NCBI RefSeq assembly: GCF_001423585.1
Contig: NZ_LMOP01000012.1
Location: forward strand, 186,001 to 250,000
Source: Xanthomonas sp. Leaf148
GTDB lineage: Bacteria; Pseudomonadota; Gammaproteobacteria; Xanthomonadales; Xanthomonadaceae
DNA length: 64,000 bases
Reading direction: 5' to 3'
Every line of letters begins with the position of its first letter. Within the stretch, counting starts at the first letter, position 1. The notes under the pieces were generated by a model. That model was not told the origin of the DNA, ran no database searches, and worked only from the letters and a program-made list of their open reading frames with translations. Below are positions 21,419 to 31,085 of this stretch, in pieces. The position numbers and the translations under genes are program-made.

Positions 21419-23926
21419 TCACTGCGGCGCTGACGACGCGTCCTCGCCACCGTCGCGTGCCACCGCCACCCCGGCACGACTGAAGCGGATTTCCTGCGGC
21501 GACTGCAGCGCAATCCCTACCGTTTCCATCCGCTGCAACAACGCAAAGAACAGCTCGCTGCGCACGCCATATGAATCGCGCGGGCTGCGCACGTAGGCGA
21601 ACGAATTGAAGTTGACATGGCCGCCGGCCAGCGAGTCGATGAATACCGACGGCGCCGGCTCGGCCAGCACCTTGGCATGCTCGGCGAACAGTTCCAGCAG
21701 CATGTCGCGCACCTTCGCCACTTCGGTTTCCAGCGGTACCGAGAACTGCAGTTGCACCCGCCCCATCGGATTGGACAGGGTCATGTTGCGCACGCTTTTG
21801 GTGATCAATTCCGAATTCGGCACGATCAGGGTGGAGCGATCGCCGACCTGGATTTCGGTCGCACGCACACTGATCTTGCGCACATCGCCCTCCTGGTCGC
21901 CGATACGCACCCAATCGCCGATTTTCACCGGCCGCTCGGCCAACAGGATCAACCCCGACACGAAGTTCTGCGTGATCGCCTGCAAACCGAAACCGATACC
22001 CACTGACAATGCGCTCAACACCAGCGCCAGCCGCTTCAGATCCAGGCCCAACGCGGTCAGACCCCACACCACCACGATCAACCAGCCCAGATAGCGCGCC
22101 ACCGTGCTGATCGAGTTGCGCGCCCCGTCATCGAGCTCGGTCTTGGGCAAATAGGTATTGAGCAGCCACTGCTGCACCACTTGCACCAGTCCCATGCCAA
22201 GCAGGAACACGCACAGCGCCCGGAACACATCGCCGGGAGTGATCACCAGTTCCTTGCCGATGGGGATGCCGTGCGCGATGTTCTCCGCCCAGTCGGTGAC
22301 CACGTTGATGTTGGCGCCATAGGGCGTCAACAGCACCGCAATGCCCAACAGCACCAGCAACACCCGCGCCGCCGCCGAGATCAGCAAGCCCAGCTGTACC
22401 AGGCGTCCGCTCCCGATGCTGAGCGCGTGCGACAGCGCGCGGCTGAAGCGCCCATCCGGCTTGAACAACCAGGTCATCAGATCGTCGGCAAAGATCACCA
22501 GCAAGCCGAGCAGGCTGCACACCAGGGTGATCCAGATGATCTGCCGCTCTACGAACAAGGCCAGATTGAGATAGCCGAACAAGGCCGCGATCAACGCGAA
22601 GATCACCGCCAGGTGGCCCAACAGACGGATCAGCACGATGAAACCGCCACCGCGCGACACCACCGGCGGCGGCGCATCGCTGTCGGGATCGGCCACGCCT
22701 GCATTGGCCGCATGCGCGCGCAACGACAGGCTCAAGCCAGCCAGTGCCGACAGGATCAAGCCGGCGTACAGCAGGGCGGCCAGCGCGTCGGTGGCGGTGA
22801 GCAGCGCGCCGCTGCTGCCGGCCACCTCGTTGGTCTTCATCGCCATACCGCTGAACCAGATCACTGCCGCAGTGGCAAGACAATGCAGGCGCAGGCGATC
22901 GACGGTGGCATCGTCCAGCGGAAACAGGCGCCAGCTGGGCTGGTGTTTCATCAGCAGGCTGGCACTGAGCGAACCGACGAAGGCTGCCACCACACTGATG
23001 GCGACAAACCCGGTCAGCCATTGATCGAAATCCTCTGGCAGCTCGCTCAACCCGCGAATGCTTTCAGCCAGCACGAACGCCGCCACCCCCAGGCTCAGGG
23101 TGCCGACCAACAGGAACCATAGCGCCAGCCCGGAGCGCCGCAGACGTCCGCCGGGCGCACGCGAGGCCGCGTAACGGCGCCCAAGGTGGCGCAGGAAAAT
23201 ACGCAGCGGGAGTGCCAGAAACAACGCGACCAAGGCCCCGGTGATCAACCCACCCACGCCGTTGGCTGCGGTTCCCGCCTGCACCACCTGCACCGCCTTG
23301 CCGGACAGCGCCTGCAGGCGGCCACGATCGTCGGGCCATTGCTGTGCGATCTGGCCCCACAACGCAGGCGACAGCGGCGAGGCGACCCGCGTGGAGAGCT
23401 TGACGCTGAAGCGCTGCACCCGCTCGCGTTCGAGCCGATCGGCCAGGTCCTTGGCGTTGGAGACCAGCAGCGTGGCCTGGATGAACTCGGCATTTAACTG
23501 ATCGCGCTCTTTGATCAACGCTTTGCGCTGTTTGACCAGATCGGCCGGCTCGTTTGGCTGCGCGATGCCGAGCCCCTCCAACCGTGCGTTGAGATCTTTG
23601 AGCGGCTGCTCCAACGTGCGTACCAGCTCCTGCGCCTTCCGCTGGGTGCCAGTGACGTCATCGGTCAGCTTGACGAGTTGCTCGGTATCGGCCTTGTCCA
23701 TGCTCGCGTCGGCCTTGGTCACCACCTGCTGCATGCTGTCCAGCTGGGTCTTCGTACTCTCCAGCTGCTTGTCCTCGTCCTGCGCCGCCGCCGCGCCCAC
23801 GCAGACCGTCCACAGCACGGCCAGCAACAGCAGACGCCGCACCACACCCCACGGAGCACTTCGAACAACTCGGAATTCGGACACAGGCAGGCATCGGACA
23901 GGCGCGGACCACCGCGGTGCCGGCAT
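21419..23926 (-). CDS. Large MscS-family mechanosensitive channel with periplasmic domain
   Basis: This 835-residue inner-membrane protein is predicted to open under membrane tension and release solutes during hypo-osmotic shock. A signal peptide (about residues 28-48, LLLLAVLWTVCVGAAAAQ) leads into a helical, coiled-coil periplasmic region (about 50-230). Some eleven hydrophobic helices follow (235-640). The MscS core is clear: the pore helix region LSVGIGFGLQAITQNFVSGL and the beta domain ERPVKIGDWVRIGDQEGDVRKI. The layout resembles MscK/DUF3772-type channels. I chose the ATG at 23926, the nearest start before the signal peptide; the frame is open to 24115. It is convergent with opgB. Confidence 0.85.
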   Translation of the reverse strand: MPAPRWSAPVRCLPVSEFRVVRSAPWGVVRRLLLLAVLWTVCVGAAAAQDEDKQLESTKTQLDSMQQVVTKADASMDKADTEQLVKLTDDVTGTQRKAQELVRTLEQPLKDLNARLEGLGIAQPNEPADLVKQRKALIKERDQLNAEFIQATLLVSNAKDLADRLERERVQRFSVKLSTRVASPLSPALWGQIAQQWPDDRGRLQALSGKAVQVVQAGTAANGVGGLITGALVALFLALPLRIFLRHLGRRYAASRAPGGRLRRSGLALWFLLVGTLSLGVAAFVLAESIRGLSELPEDFDQWLTGFVAISVVAAFVGSLSASLLMKHQPSWRLFPLDDATVDRLRLHCLATAAVIWFSGMAMKTNEVAGSSGALLTATDALAALLYAGLILSALAGLSLSLRAHAANAGVADPDSDAPPPVVSRGGGFIVLIRLLGHLAVIFALIAALFGYLNLALFVERQIIWITLVCSLLGLLVIFADDLMTWLFKPDGRFSRALSHALSIGSGRLVQLGLLISAAARVLLVLLGIAVLLTPYGANINVVTDWAENIAHGIPIGKELVITPGDVFRALCVFLLGMGLVQVVQQWLLNTYLPKTELDDGARNSISTVARYLGWLIVVVWGLTALGLDLKRLALVLSALSVGIGFGLQAITQNFVSGLILLAERPVKIGDWVRIGDQEGDVRKISVRATEIQVGDRSTLIVPNSELITKSVRNMTLSNPMGRVQLQFSVPLETEVAKVRDMLLELFAEHAKVLAEPAPSVFIDSLAGGHVNFNSFAYVRSPRDSYGVRSELFFALLQRMETVGIALQSPQEIRFSRAGVAVARDGGEDASSAPQ

Positions 23927-24193
23927 CTTAAGCCACTGCCTACAGCGCAGCCGATCGCCACTGCCACCCGGGTTCAGGCTGGCAGAGCTCGCCAGTGTGC
24001 AATGGCAAGACGCAATGGGCGGCTCGTCAGCGAAGGCAGCTATCACGCCAGCAGCCGCATGTGACGTGGCATCCCCGCATCCAAACCTGCGCATGAACGT
24101 TGTGCGGCTTGTCACCTCGCGGCAACAGTGCGCTGTCGCAGAATCAGGTCACCGCTGCGGCAGACGCAGCGCATGACCGCGAAGGAGAACTCC

Positions 24194-24535
24194 ATGCAGA
24201 TTCAGATCCAGACCGACAAGCACGTGCCGCATGACCCGTCCGTCGTGCAGCATGTCGAGAAGACCTGCACCGCCCAGCTGGCGCATTTCGCCAACGACAT
24301 CACCCGCGTCGAAGTGCATTTGCGCGACGAGAACGGCCAACGCGGCGGCGCAGCGGATCGAACCTGCAGTATCGAAGCGCACGTCGCCGGCTTGCCGCCG
24401 ATCGCTGCCACCAATAGCGCCGAAACCACCGCCTCCGCCGTCACCGGCGCGGCCCGCAAGTTGCGCACCGCCATCGAACATGCGCGCGGCAAGCAGCACG
24501 CCAGGGCCACCGCACCGGCACCGGACAGCCTCTGA
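24194..24535 (+). CDS. HPF/RaiA-family ribosome-associated protein
   Basis: The product has 113 residues. It begins MQIQIQTDKHVP and contains ITRVEVHLRDENG, as in the hibernation-promoting factor/RaiA (sigma-54 modulation) fold, which binds 30S subunits under stress. The conserved basic face of true HPF is weaker here and the family C-terminal extension is missing, so it may be a divergent short form. I chose the ATG at 24194 because an AAGGAG lies at ideal spacing; the open frame continues upstream without a good start. It is divergent from the MscS-family gene across about 270 bases and is followed by a strong hairpin. Confidence 0.8.
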   Translation: MQIQIQTDKHVPHDPSVVQHVEKTCTAQLAHFANDITRVEVHLRDENGQRGGAADRTCSIEAHVAGLPPIAATNSAETTASAVTGAARKLRTAIEHARGKQHARATAPAPDSL

Positions 24536-24541
24536 TTCGCA

Positions 24542-24573
24542 TCAAAGGCGGGGCGTACGCGCCCTGCCTTTGA
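24542..24573 (+). terminator. Hairpin after the HPF-like gene
   Basis: A 14-bp stem (TCAAAGGCGGGGCG / CGCCCTGCCTTTGA, one G-U pair) closes a TACG loop seven bases after the stop. There is no T-run, so termination may be weak or Rho-assisted. Confidence 0.65.
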
Positions 24574-24910
24574 GTGACCCCAACGTCTGAGTGAGTCCAG
24601 CGTCGAGGCCTGTTCGGCGCACCACGTTCTTCAACACTTGGCGTGGAAGCGATTCGCCGCAGGCTTGAGCGCAGTCCGCAATGGACGCCTCGCATGGCGC
24701 TCACCGGCGCACTAAGCGAAGGCCATCAGCGCTCATACACGATGACATCGGCCCACACTGACGCTGCGACGTAAACGTCCGGCTTCGCAGCGGTGCATCC
24801 GCGCTGCCGGGACAGAACATCACAAACTTCGACACCAGCGCTGGCGACATGCAGCGTCACTTGCGACGCAAAGACGCTTAGAAACCGTAAAACCTGACCC
24901 CAGAAACGAC
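24574..24910. other. Spacer before the tRNA terminator
   Basis: 337 bases in which I see no gene, repeat or RNA. Open frames here have no recognisable product and one of them runs through the tRNA gene. Confidence 0.4.
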
Positions 24911-24950
24911 TTCGGCCCGCTGCAATGGAATGCCACTGCAGCGGGCCGAA
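24911..24950 (-). terminator. Terminator hairpin of tRNA-Arg
   Basis: A perfect 14-bp inverted repeat (TTCGGCCCGCTGCA / TGCAGCGGGCCGAA) with a 12-base loop, starting 11 bases after the 3' CCA of the tRNA. On the minus strand it is followed by GTCGTTTC, a weak T-tract. Confidence 0.75.
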
Positions 24951-24960
24951 CGATGCGATC

Positions 24961-25037
24961 TGGTGCGCCCGGAGGGATTCGAACCCCCGACCAATGGCTT
25001 CGGAAGCCACTACTCTATCCGGCTGAGCTACGAGCGC
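24961..25037 (-). tRNA. tRNA-Arg (anticodon CCG)
   Basis: The 77-base gene includes an encoded 3' CCA. It folds as a cloverleaf: acceptor stem GCGCTCG/CGGGCGC, D stem GCTC/GAGT, anticodon stem GTGGC/GCCAT with loop TTCCGAA (anticodon CCG), and T arm GGGGG-TTCGAAT-CCCTC. It decodes CGG arginine codons, which are common in this GC-rich genome. The plus-strand spacer from 25038 to 25330 between this gene and ubiA shows nothing else. Confidence 0.97.
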
Positions 25038-25330
25038 CTGGCCGCGCATTATGCCAGAACCCGTGCCACCCGCGTGATGCCTTGGGCGGCAGGCGTCCGC
25101 AGGCCGCCCGGCGGGAGCTGTCCAATGTGCTCCGCAGACTCCCCCATGCGAAGCGCGCGCTTGCCGGAGCAGCCGACACACGACGCAGCCACCGAGCCCC
25201 ATGCACGCGTTGCTTCGCCAAGTTCCGACCGCAGACGCATGTCCGCGTGTCGACCGGAGTTCTTGCAGCCAGCACGTGCATGGCCGCACCCGGATGGCCG
25301 CATCCAGGGCGCGCTGCTACCCTTTGCAGC

Positions 25331-26230
25331 ATGAGCAAGCATGGTTTCGAACAGGTACCCGCAGCGCCCGCGCTGACGTGGTCCGAGCGGCTGGGGCAAT
25401 ACTGGAAACTGGTGCGTGGCGACCGCCCGATCGGCAGCTTGCTGCTGCTCTGGCCCACCTGGTGGGCACTGTGGCTGGCCGCCGACGGCATGCCACCGCT
25501 ATGGACGCTGTTTGTGTTCACCGCAGGGGTCTGGCTGACCCGCTCGGCCGGCTGCGTGATCAACGACTACGCCGACCGCTGGCTGGACCCGCATGTAGAG
25601 CGCACCAAGTCGCGCCCGCTCGCCACCGGCGCGGTGTCCGGGCGCGAAGCGCTGTGGGTATTCGTGGTGCTGATGCTGGTGGCGTTCGCATTGGTGCTCA
25701 GCCTCAACTGGCTGACCGTGGCACTGAGCGTGCCCGGCGTGTTCCTGGCCGCGAGTTACCCCTATTTGAAGCGCCACACCCACCTGCCGCAGGTCTATCT
25801 GGGCATGGCGTTCGGCTGGGGCATCCCGATGGGCTTTGCGGCGGTACAAGGCAGCGTGCCGTTGCTGGGCTGGCTGTTGTATGCGGCCAATATCCTGTGG
25901 GCGACCGCGTACGACACCTGGTACGCCATGGTCGACCGCGACGACGACATCCGCATGGGCAGCAAGTCCACCGCCATCCTGTTCGGCAAGTACGACCTGC
26001 TGGCGCAAGGTGCGCTCTATGCGTTGATGTTTGCGACCCTGGCAGCCGTCGGACTGCGCGCCGGCCTGGATGCAGCCTACTGGGCGGGCCTGGGCGCGGC
26101 GGCAGCGCTGGTGCTCTACGAATTCCGCATCGCCCGCCACCGCGAACGCGGCCCCTGCTTTCGCGCCTTCCTGCATAACAACTGGGTGGGTCTGGCGATC
26201 TTTGTCGGGATCGCGGTGGCGGTGCGTTAG
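25331..26230 (+). CDS. ubiA: 4-hydroxybenzoate octaprenyltransferase UbiA
   Basis: The product has 299 residues and is an inner-membrane prenyltransferase. It attaches the polyprenyl tail to 4-hydroxybenzoate in ubiquinone synthesis. Both Asp-rich Mg-diphosphate motifs are present: NDYADRWLD (about 80-90) and DRDDDIRMG (about 195-203). There are eight or nine hydrophobic helices. The length matches E. coli UbiA (290). I chose the ATG at 25331 ([10 protein letters not shown]) because the frame upstream overlaps the tRNA on the other strand. Its substrate 4-hydroxybenzoate is also degraded by the pobA/pca pathway at the right end of this window. Confidence 0.93.
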   Translation: MSKHGFEQVPAAPALTWSERLGQYWKLVRGDRPIGSLLLLWPTWWALWLAADGMPPLWTLFVFTAGVWLTRSAGCVINDYADRWLDPHVERTKSRPLATGAVSGREALWVFVVLMLVAFALVLSLNWLTVALSVPGVFLAASYPYLKRHTHLPQVYLGMAFGWGIPMGFAAVQGSVPLLGWLLYAANILWATAYDTWYAMVDRDDDIRMGSKSTAILFGKYDLLAQGALYALMFATLAAVGLRAGLDAAYWAGLGAAAALVLYEFRIARHRERGPCFRAFLHNNWVGLAIFVGIAVAVR

Positions 26231-26570
26231 GAGCGGGGATTGGGGATTCGTAGTTTGGGATTCGTAATTCAGGGTGTGGGCTGTGGGCTATGAGAGATGC
26301 TAAGGAACCCTTGAATAACTCATGGCCCAGCGAGAGAGAGTTGCAATCCAGCCTAATCACGACAATCGCCGGCGCTTAAAATCAAGCACTTGCGCGTGAT
26401 TTAGTCTGTCCAAGGCATTGATCGGAAGCCTATGAAAGAGTTGTTCAGAGCTCCCCTAAAGGCTGTGCGCCAGGCTTTCCGAGCAGGCGATCTCTTTCCA
26501 CAACCGCGCTGATAGAACCCGCACCGACCTCTCCAGATAACGCCCAGAGTGCTGAGGGCCATTCCGCAGG

Positions 26571-26617
26571 CGACAAGCCCCTCTCCTGCGGGAGAGGGGT
26601 TGGGGTGAGGGTACGGG
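26571..26617 (+). repeat. REP-type palindrome, copy 2
   Basis: CCCCTCTCCTGCGGGAGAGG begins a hairpin followed by the tail GGTTGGGGTGAGGGTACGGG, matching copy 1 at 18461-18510 in sequence and orientation. Only the loop and tip differ. Confidence 0.8.
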
Positions 26618-26679
26618 CCGATGCAACAAGCCCGCACTCGCATCAGCATCTGCTTTTGGCTCCGGCTCACTTCGCCCGT

Positions 26680-26706
26680 GTTTTAAGCGTTTTAAGCGTT
26701 TTAAGC
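26680..26706 (+). repeat. 9-bp tandem repeat (GTTTTAAGC)x3
   Basis: Three perfect GTTTTAAGC units in tandem, AT-rich against the surrounding sequence. Non-coding. Confidence 0.75.
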
Positions 26707-26994
26707 GCGACAGCAGCTCACCGACACTCGCGTCTACGCCTGTGATCGCGCTCACCGAGTGAAAAGAACGCCTGTCTGCTACCCGAGAACCCAGTGCAGC
26801 GTCGCGCTAAAAGAACAGCACCCACCTGACCACCGCACCCGAAGCGAAAAACGCGTAACGCGCTCACCCGCCGCACAGAGCGGCAAAGCGCCCGCCGGCC
26901 CGACCCCGTCGTCGTTGACCTAGCTTGCCACCACCTACCGCAGCCTCGCTTCAGCCCCGGCCATCTCAACCACAGACCGCTCCCAGCCACACCA

Positions 26995-27720
26995 TCACGG
27001 CACCCGCGCGCACACCCAGGCATCGACCCGCTGCACGCCCGCGCGTCGTAAGGCCAGCGCTGCGGCGTGCAGCGTGGCGCCGGTGGTCATCACGTCGTCC
27101 ACCAGCGCCACATGTGCGGGCAAGGCGCCGCGTGCGACGAAGGCGTCGCGTAGATTGCGTTGGCGCTCGACGGCATCCAGCTCGGATTGTGGCGCCGTCG
27201 CACGCACGCGGCGCAGCAACGGCAAACACGGCAACCGCAGCGCGCGGCCCAGCGGTTTGGCCAGCTCAAGCGCTTGGTCGTAACCGCGCTGACGCAGGCG
27301 CTGCCGATGCAGGCTCACCGGCACCAGGGCCTGCGGCCGCGGCAACCGTGCGCAGCGCCTGGCCATCAATTCGCTGAGCAGGCGCCCTGCCGCCAGGTCT
27401 TGATGGAACTTGAAGCGCCGCAGCAACCCGTCCACCGGCCAACGATAGGTGAAGCACGCATGCACGCGCTGCAGCGGCGGGATCTGCTGCAGGCACTGCC
27501 CGCACAGTGCCACCCCATCGGAGGCGAACAGCTGGGTGGCGCAGCACAGACAGGCATGGCCGTGCTCCGGCAATGCGGCCCGGCACGATGGACACAGATC
27601 GCAATCGGCCATGCCCGCTTCCGCGCAGACCAGGCACAGGCTTGGCAACAGCAGGCGCAACACCCGTTGCGGCCACCTGTAAACCGACCCCACCTCTTCA
27701 AAGTTGACAGCCTCTTCCAT
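26995..27720 (-). CDS. comF: ComF-family phosphoribosyltransferase-like protein
   Basis: The product has 241 residues. ComF proteins are cytoplasmic and needed for DNA uptake in competent bacteria; their chemistry is not settled. An N-terminal zinc-binding cysteine cluster (CLVC...CDLCPSC...CLCC...CGQC, about 30-85) is followed by the PRTase part with [15 protein letters not shown] and the PRPP loop [13 protein letters not shown] (about 205-217). I chose the ATG at 27720; a GTG two codons upstream (27726) is possible. It is divergent from bioB with only 49 bases between starts, so its first codons overlap bioB control sequence. Confidence 0.88.
   Translation of the reverse strand: MEEAVNFEEVGSVYRWPQRVLRLLLPSLCLVCAEAGMADCDLCPSCRAALPEHGHACLCCATQLFASDGVALCGQCLQQIPPLQRVHACFTYRWPVDGLLRRFKFHQDLAAGRLLSELMARRCARLPRPQALVPVSLHRQRLRQRGYDQALELAKPLGRALRLPCLPLLRRVRATAPQSELDAVERQRNLRDAFVARGALPAHVALVDDVMTTGATLHAAALALRRAGVQRVDAWVCARVP
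27678..27709. promoter_or_regulatory. Candidate BirA-type biotin operator ahead of bioB
   Basis: TGTAAACC, a 16-base spacer, then AGTTGACA, compared with the known BirA pattern TGTAAACC-N14-16-GGTTTACA. The left arm is perfect and the right arm matches 6 of 8. It lies 61-92 bases before the bioB ATG but inside the first codons of comF. Confidence 0.4.
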
Positions 27721-27769
27721 GCTCACCAGACTGCCTGGCTTCCAAGCCGCTGACTGTCAGGAAACTCCG

Positions 27770-28804
27770 ATGTCTGTTGTCGTACGCCATGACTGGGATC
27801 GCAAAGAGCTGCAGGCGTTGTTCGATCTGCCGTTCCCCGAGTTGCTGCATCACGCGGCTAGCGTGCACCGCGCACATTTCGATCCGGCGCAGGTGCAGGT
27901 CTCCACGCTGCTGTCGGTCAAGACCGGCGGTTGCCCGGAAGATTGCGCGTACTGCCCGCAGGCGCAGCGCTACGACACCGGCGTGACCGCGCAAAAGCTG
28001 ATGGAAACCGAAGAAGTGGTCGCCAAGGCGCGCCAGGCCAAGGCCGCCGGCGCCTCGCGGTTCTGCATGGGCGCGGCGTGGCGCTCGCCGAAGGAGCGCG
28101 ACATCCCCAAGGTGGCCGCGATGATCCGCGAGGTCAAAGCCATGGGCCTGGAAACCTGCGCCACGCTCGGCATGCTCGACGCCGGCCAGGCACGTGCGCT
28201 CAAGGACGCCGGGCTGGATTACTACAACCACAATCTGGACACCGCGCCGGATTACTACGATTCCATCATCCACACCCGCCAGTACCAGGACCGCCTGAAC
28301 ACCCTGGAGCACGTGCGCGATGTGGGCCTGAAGACTTGCTGCGGCGGCATCGTCGGCATGGGCGAGACCCGCGAGCACCGCATCGGCCTGCTGCTGGCGC
28401 TGGCCACCTTGCCGGCGCACCCGGACTCGGTGCCGATCAACCAGTTGGTGCAGGTCCCCGGCACGCCGCTGCACGGCACCCAGCAACTGGACCCGTTCGA
28501 GTTCGTGCGCATGATCGCGGTGGCCCGCATCGTCATGCCCAAGTCGATGGTGCGCCTGTCCGCCGGCCGCGAAGCGATGAGCGACGAGCTGCAGGCGCTG
28601 TGCTTCCTGGCCGGCGCCAACTCGATCTTCTACGGCGAAAAACTGCTGACCACCGGCAACCCGGACACCGAGCGCGACCAGGCCCTGTTCCAGCGCCTGG
28701 GCCTGCGCCCGATGCAGATCACCGTCGACGCCGCCGACCACGATCACCCCGGCACGGTGCATGCGGACATCACCAGCGGCGCGGCGTGCGAGCACGCAGC
28801 GTAA
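27770..28804 (+). CDS. bioB: Biotin synthase BioB
   Basis: This 344-residue radical-SAM enzyme inserts sulfur into dethiobiotin, the last step of biotin synthesis. The radical-SAM cluster motif CxxxCxxC is at Cys55, Cys59 and Cys62 ([12 protein letters not shown]). Cluster and substrate contacts ahead are visible in [20 protein letters not shown] and RLSAGRE. Length matches the family. The ATG at 27770 has AGGAAA at good spacing. A possible BirA operator lies upstream. It is the first gene of a loose biotin block with bioF and bioH. bioA and bioD are not in the window. Confidence 0.96.
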   Translation: MSVVVRHDWDRKELQALFDLPFPELLHHAASVHRAHFDPAQVQVSTLLSVKTGGCPEDCAYCPQAQRYDTGVTAQKLMETEEVVAKARQAKAAGASRFCMGAAWRSPKERDIPKVAAMIREVKAMGLETCATLGMLDAGQARALKDAGLDYYNHNLDTAPDYYDSIIHTRQYQDRLNTLEHVRDVGLKTCCGGIVGMGETREHRIGLLLALATLPAHPDSVPINQLVQVPGTPLHGTQQLDPFEFVRMIAVARIVMPKSMVRLSAGREAMSDELQALCFLAGANSIFYGEKLLTTGNPDTERDQALFQRLGLRPMQITVDAADHDHPGTVHADITSGAACEHAA

Positions 28805-28845
28805 CGACAGCGCACGCCATCCAAGGATGAGCCTGCACTGCGCCC

Positions 28846-28869
28846 GGCCCTGCTGACCGCAGCAGGGCC
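28846..28869 (+). terminator. Hairpin after bioB
   Basis: A perfect 10-bp stem (GGCCCTGCTG / CAGCAGGGCC) with an ACCG loop, flanked by further partly paired bases. There is no T-run. It may partly separate bioB from bioF transcription. Confidence 0.55.
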
Positions 28870-29008
28870 AGGCGCGGCAGTAAACCGTCATGACTGGCAG
28901 CCCAAGCTCACCGGGTAGCCAACCCGCCCCACCGGCCGTCGGTGCCGGCTGGGCGATGTGGCCGCGGCACGCTACGCTAGCGGCCCTTATCTGTTGTCGA
29001 ACTCCCTC

Positions 29009-30214
29009 ATGGCTCGCCCCGATCTGCACGAACGGATTTCGTCGCTGCGCAAGTTGCGCGTCGCCCAGGAACGGGTGCGGGTGCGCCGCCAGGTCGGCCG
29101 CCGCGATGGCGTGCGGCTGGAGATCGACGGCCGCTGGCTGACCGGTTTCTGTTCCAACGACTATCTGGGCCTGTCGCAACAGTTCGAAGTGGTTGCCGCC
29201 CTGCAGGACGCCGCCGCGCGCGATGGCGCCGGTGCGACCGCCTCGCATCTGATCTGCGGCCACCACACCGCTCACGAAACGCTCGAGCGCGAAATCGCCG
29301 AGTGGCTGGGCTACCCGTCGGCGCTGCTGTTTGGGAGCGGCTTCATCGCCAATCTGGCCGTGCAGCAAGCCTTGCTCAGCGAAGAAGACGATGTCTGCGT
29401 GCAGGACCGGCTCAATCACGCCAGCCTGCTCGACGCCACGCGTCTGGCCGGCTGCCGGCTGCGGCGGTATCCACATCTGGATGTAGAAGGCGCGATGCGC
29501 CAGCTCAAGGGCGCCCCCGAGGGCGCGGCGATGCTGGCCAGCGACGGCGTTTTCAGCATGGATGGCGATGTGGCGCCGCTGCGTGCCTTGAGCCTGGTGG
29601 CGCGCATGCAGGAGGCCTTGTTCTATGTCGACGATGCGCACGGCGTGGGCGTGCTGGGCCCGCAGGGGCGCGGCTGCGTCGCCGATGCCGGCCTGGGCGT
29701 TGCCGAAGTGCCGCTGCAGTTGGTGACGTTGGGCAAAGCGCTCGGCGGCTACGGCGCGGTCGTGGTCGGCGAAGAAGCGCTGATCCGCCATCTGGCCGAA
29801 ACCGCACGCCCGTACATCTACACCACCGCCCTGCCGCCAGCCCAGGTGGCCGCCACCCTGGCTGCGGTACGGCTGGCGCGTCGCGACGATTGGCGGCGTG
29901 CGCGCTTGGTCGAACTGATCGGCAACTTCCGCGATGGCGCGCGCCGGCATGGGTTCGAACTGATGGCCTCCGACACGCCGATCCAGCCACTGCTATGCGG
30001 CGAGGAAGCCACGGTGATGGCGATGTCGGCCGCACTCGAACAGGCCGGTTTCATGGTGGGCGCGATCCGCCCGCCTACCGTGCCCGAAGGCAAGGCGCGC
30101 CTGCGCGTGACCTTGTCGGCGCTGCACACGCCGCAGCAGGTGCAGGCATTGATCGAGGCGATCGTGCAGGCGCGCGATGTGGTCAGCCGGCAGCCGCTGC
30201 GCGCGTCCGCTTAA
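29009..30214 (+). CDS. bioF: 8-amino-7-oxononanoate synthase BioF
   Basis: The product has 401 residues. This PLP enzyme condenses pimeloyl-ACP with alanine in biotin synthesis. Lys243 in TLGKALGG is the Schiff-base lysine. [10 protein letters not shown] and [10 protein letters not shown] are family hallmarks. I chose the ATG at 29009 ([10 protein letters not shown]), which matches family N termini; the frame is open to 28958. The stop codon TAA (30212-30214) consists of the first bases of repeat element copy C. This suggests the element inserted at, or replaced, the original gene end. Confidence 0.95.
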   Translation: MARPDLHERISSLRKLRVAQERVRVRRQVGRRDGVRLEIDGRWLTGFCSNDYLGLSQQFEVVAALQDAAARDGAGATASHLICGHHTAHETLEREIAEWLGYPSALLFGSGFIANLAVQQALLSEEDDVCVQDRLNHASLLDATRLAGCRLRRYPHLDVEGAMRQLKGAPEGAAMLASDGVFSMDGDVAPLRALSLVARMQEALFYVDDAHGVGVLGPQGRGCVADAGLGVAEVPLQLVTLGKALGGYGAVVVGEEALIRHLAETARPYIYTTALPPAQVAATLAAVRLARRDDWRRARLVELIGNFRDGARRHGFELMASDTPIQPLLCGEEATVMAMSAALEQAGFMVGAIRPPTVPEGKARLRVTLSALHTPQQVQALIEAIVQARDVVSRQPLRASA

Positions 30215-30358
30215 GAGCGGCTAACACAACGTCGCGAGCAGTCGTCAGCTGGGTGCGAACGGCGCGGAGGAACCGGAGTGTACGAGTGGACCATGCCGCA
30301 TCGAGCGCCGCCCACGCCCGCCTGGCGGTGAGCACAGTCGTTTTGTTCGCTGCCCTAA
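30212..30358. repeat. ~147-bp terminal-inverted-repeat element, copy C
   Basis: It begins TAAGAGCGGCTAACACAACG and ends TTCGCTGCCCTAA. It is inverted relative to copies A and B: its left half aligns with the reverse complement of the right half of copy B (for example GCGAGCAGTCGTCAG). It supplies the bioF stop codon. Confidence 0.8.
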
Positions 30359-30673
30359 ACCGTTGCCGGCAGCGCGCTCGTGCACAACGCCGGACCGGCG
30401 CGGCCGGCGCCCGGACGCTCGATGTAGCACGCGAATGGTTCGATGCGTGCGCACTGTCCAAGCGCACGTGCCGACTGCATGCAACCCTGCGTTGGCGGCA
30501 TTGGGCGCACGGCACCTCACCGCACCCCCCGTCATACGCGAACACAACAACCGCACGCCTGATCCACCCACTGCGGCAGCGCTTCGACTCGAACGCAGCC
30601 ACCCGTGTGTCGGCAGCTCCTCGCCGATACCGCAGCGTCCACGCCGGCAGTCACTCGGAACAAGTCCGCTGAC
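30359..30673. other. Spacer between the repeat and the next biotin-block gene
   Basis: 315 bases. I see no gene or clear operator. It would need a new promoter, or read-through from bioF, for the genes that follow. Confidence 0.4.
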
Positions 30674-31057
30674 ATGGCAATGACCGCGCCCGAGACGCAA
30701 ACCGCCACGCCGGCGCAACGCCGCGTCTGGGAGGCGCTGTCGCTGCTGTATCTGGACAGCGCGTGCGATGGCGACCACGCGCGCATTGCCCAGATCCTGG
30801 CCGCCTCGCCGTTTACGTTGCCGCAACTGCGCACGATGCTGCTGCACGAGGTGCACCCGGTGCTGATCGGCAATCTGCGCAGCGTGGCCGGAGTGTGGGA
30901 AGGCTTCAATCACGACTGGCTGGCGACGACGATCGCCACGCAGCGCGCGCGTCGCTGGCGTTGGCCGGATCGTTGGTGCTGGCGCCGGTATGCGCGCCAG
31001 CAGTGGGCAGTGCTCGCGCCTGCGATCAGCGCAGTGCGCACACACGCTACACGCTGA
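30674..31057 (+). CDS. Uncharacterised small protein between bioF and bioH
   Basis: This 127-residue soluble protein has unknown function. It has a helical N-terminal half (RRVWEALSLLYLDSA, ARIAQILAAS), then LRTMLLHEVHPVLIGNLRSVAGVWEGFNHDWL, and an Arg/Trp-rich C-terminal tail. The central pattern recalls a small uncharacterised family (I believe DUF7079, from memory). The ATG at 30674 fits the start of the conserved part; no strong ribosome site is visible. It ends 28 bases before bioH in the same direction, so it is probably co-transcribed with it. Confidence 0.65.
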   Translation: MAMTAPETQTATPAQRRVWEALSLLYLDSACDGDHARIAQILAASPFTLPQLRTMLLHEVHPVLIGNLRSVAGVWEGFNHDWLATTIATQRARRWRWPDRWCWRRYARQQWAVLAPAISAVRTHATR

Positions 31058-31085
31058 GCGCGCGCCAATCGGCGACAATCCACGC

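Larger units (their letters stand above)
26231..26994. other. Spacer between ubiA and comF with repeats
   Basis: 764 bases with no gene I can support. It holds a short direct repeat of GGGATTCGTA near 26244-26268, REP copy 2 (26571-26617) and a 9-bp triple tandem (26680-26706). The rest is featureless. Confidence 0.5.

Noticed and set aside
24726..25289. 187-codon minus-strand frame
   Set aside because: It runs straight through the tRNA-Arg gene.
26401..26670. Frames through the REP copy at 26571
   Set aside because: Composition is driven by the repeat; no start signal or family resemblance.
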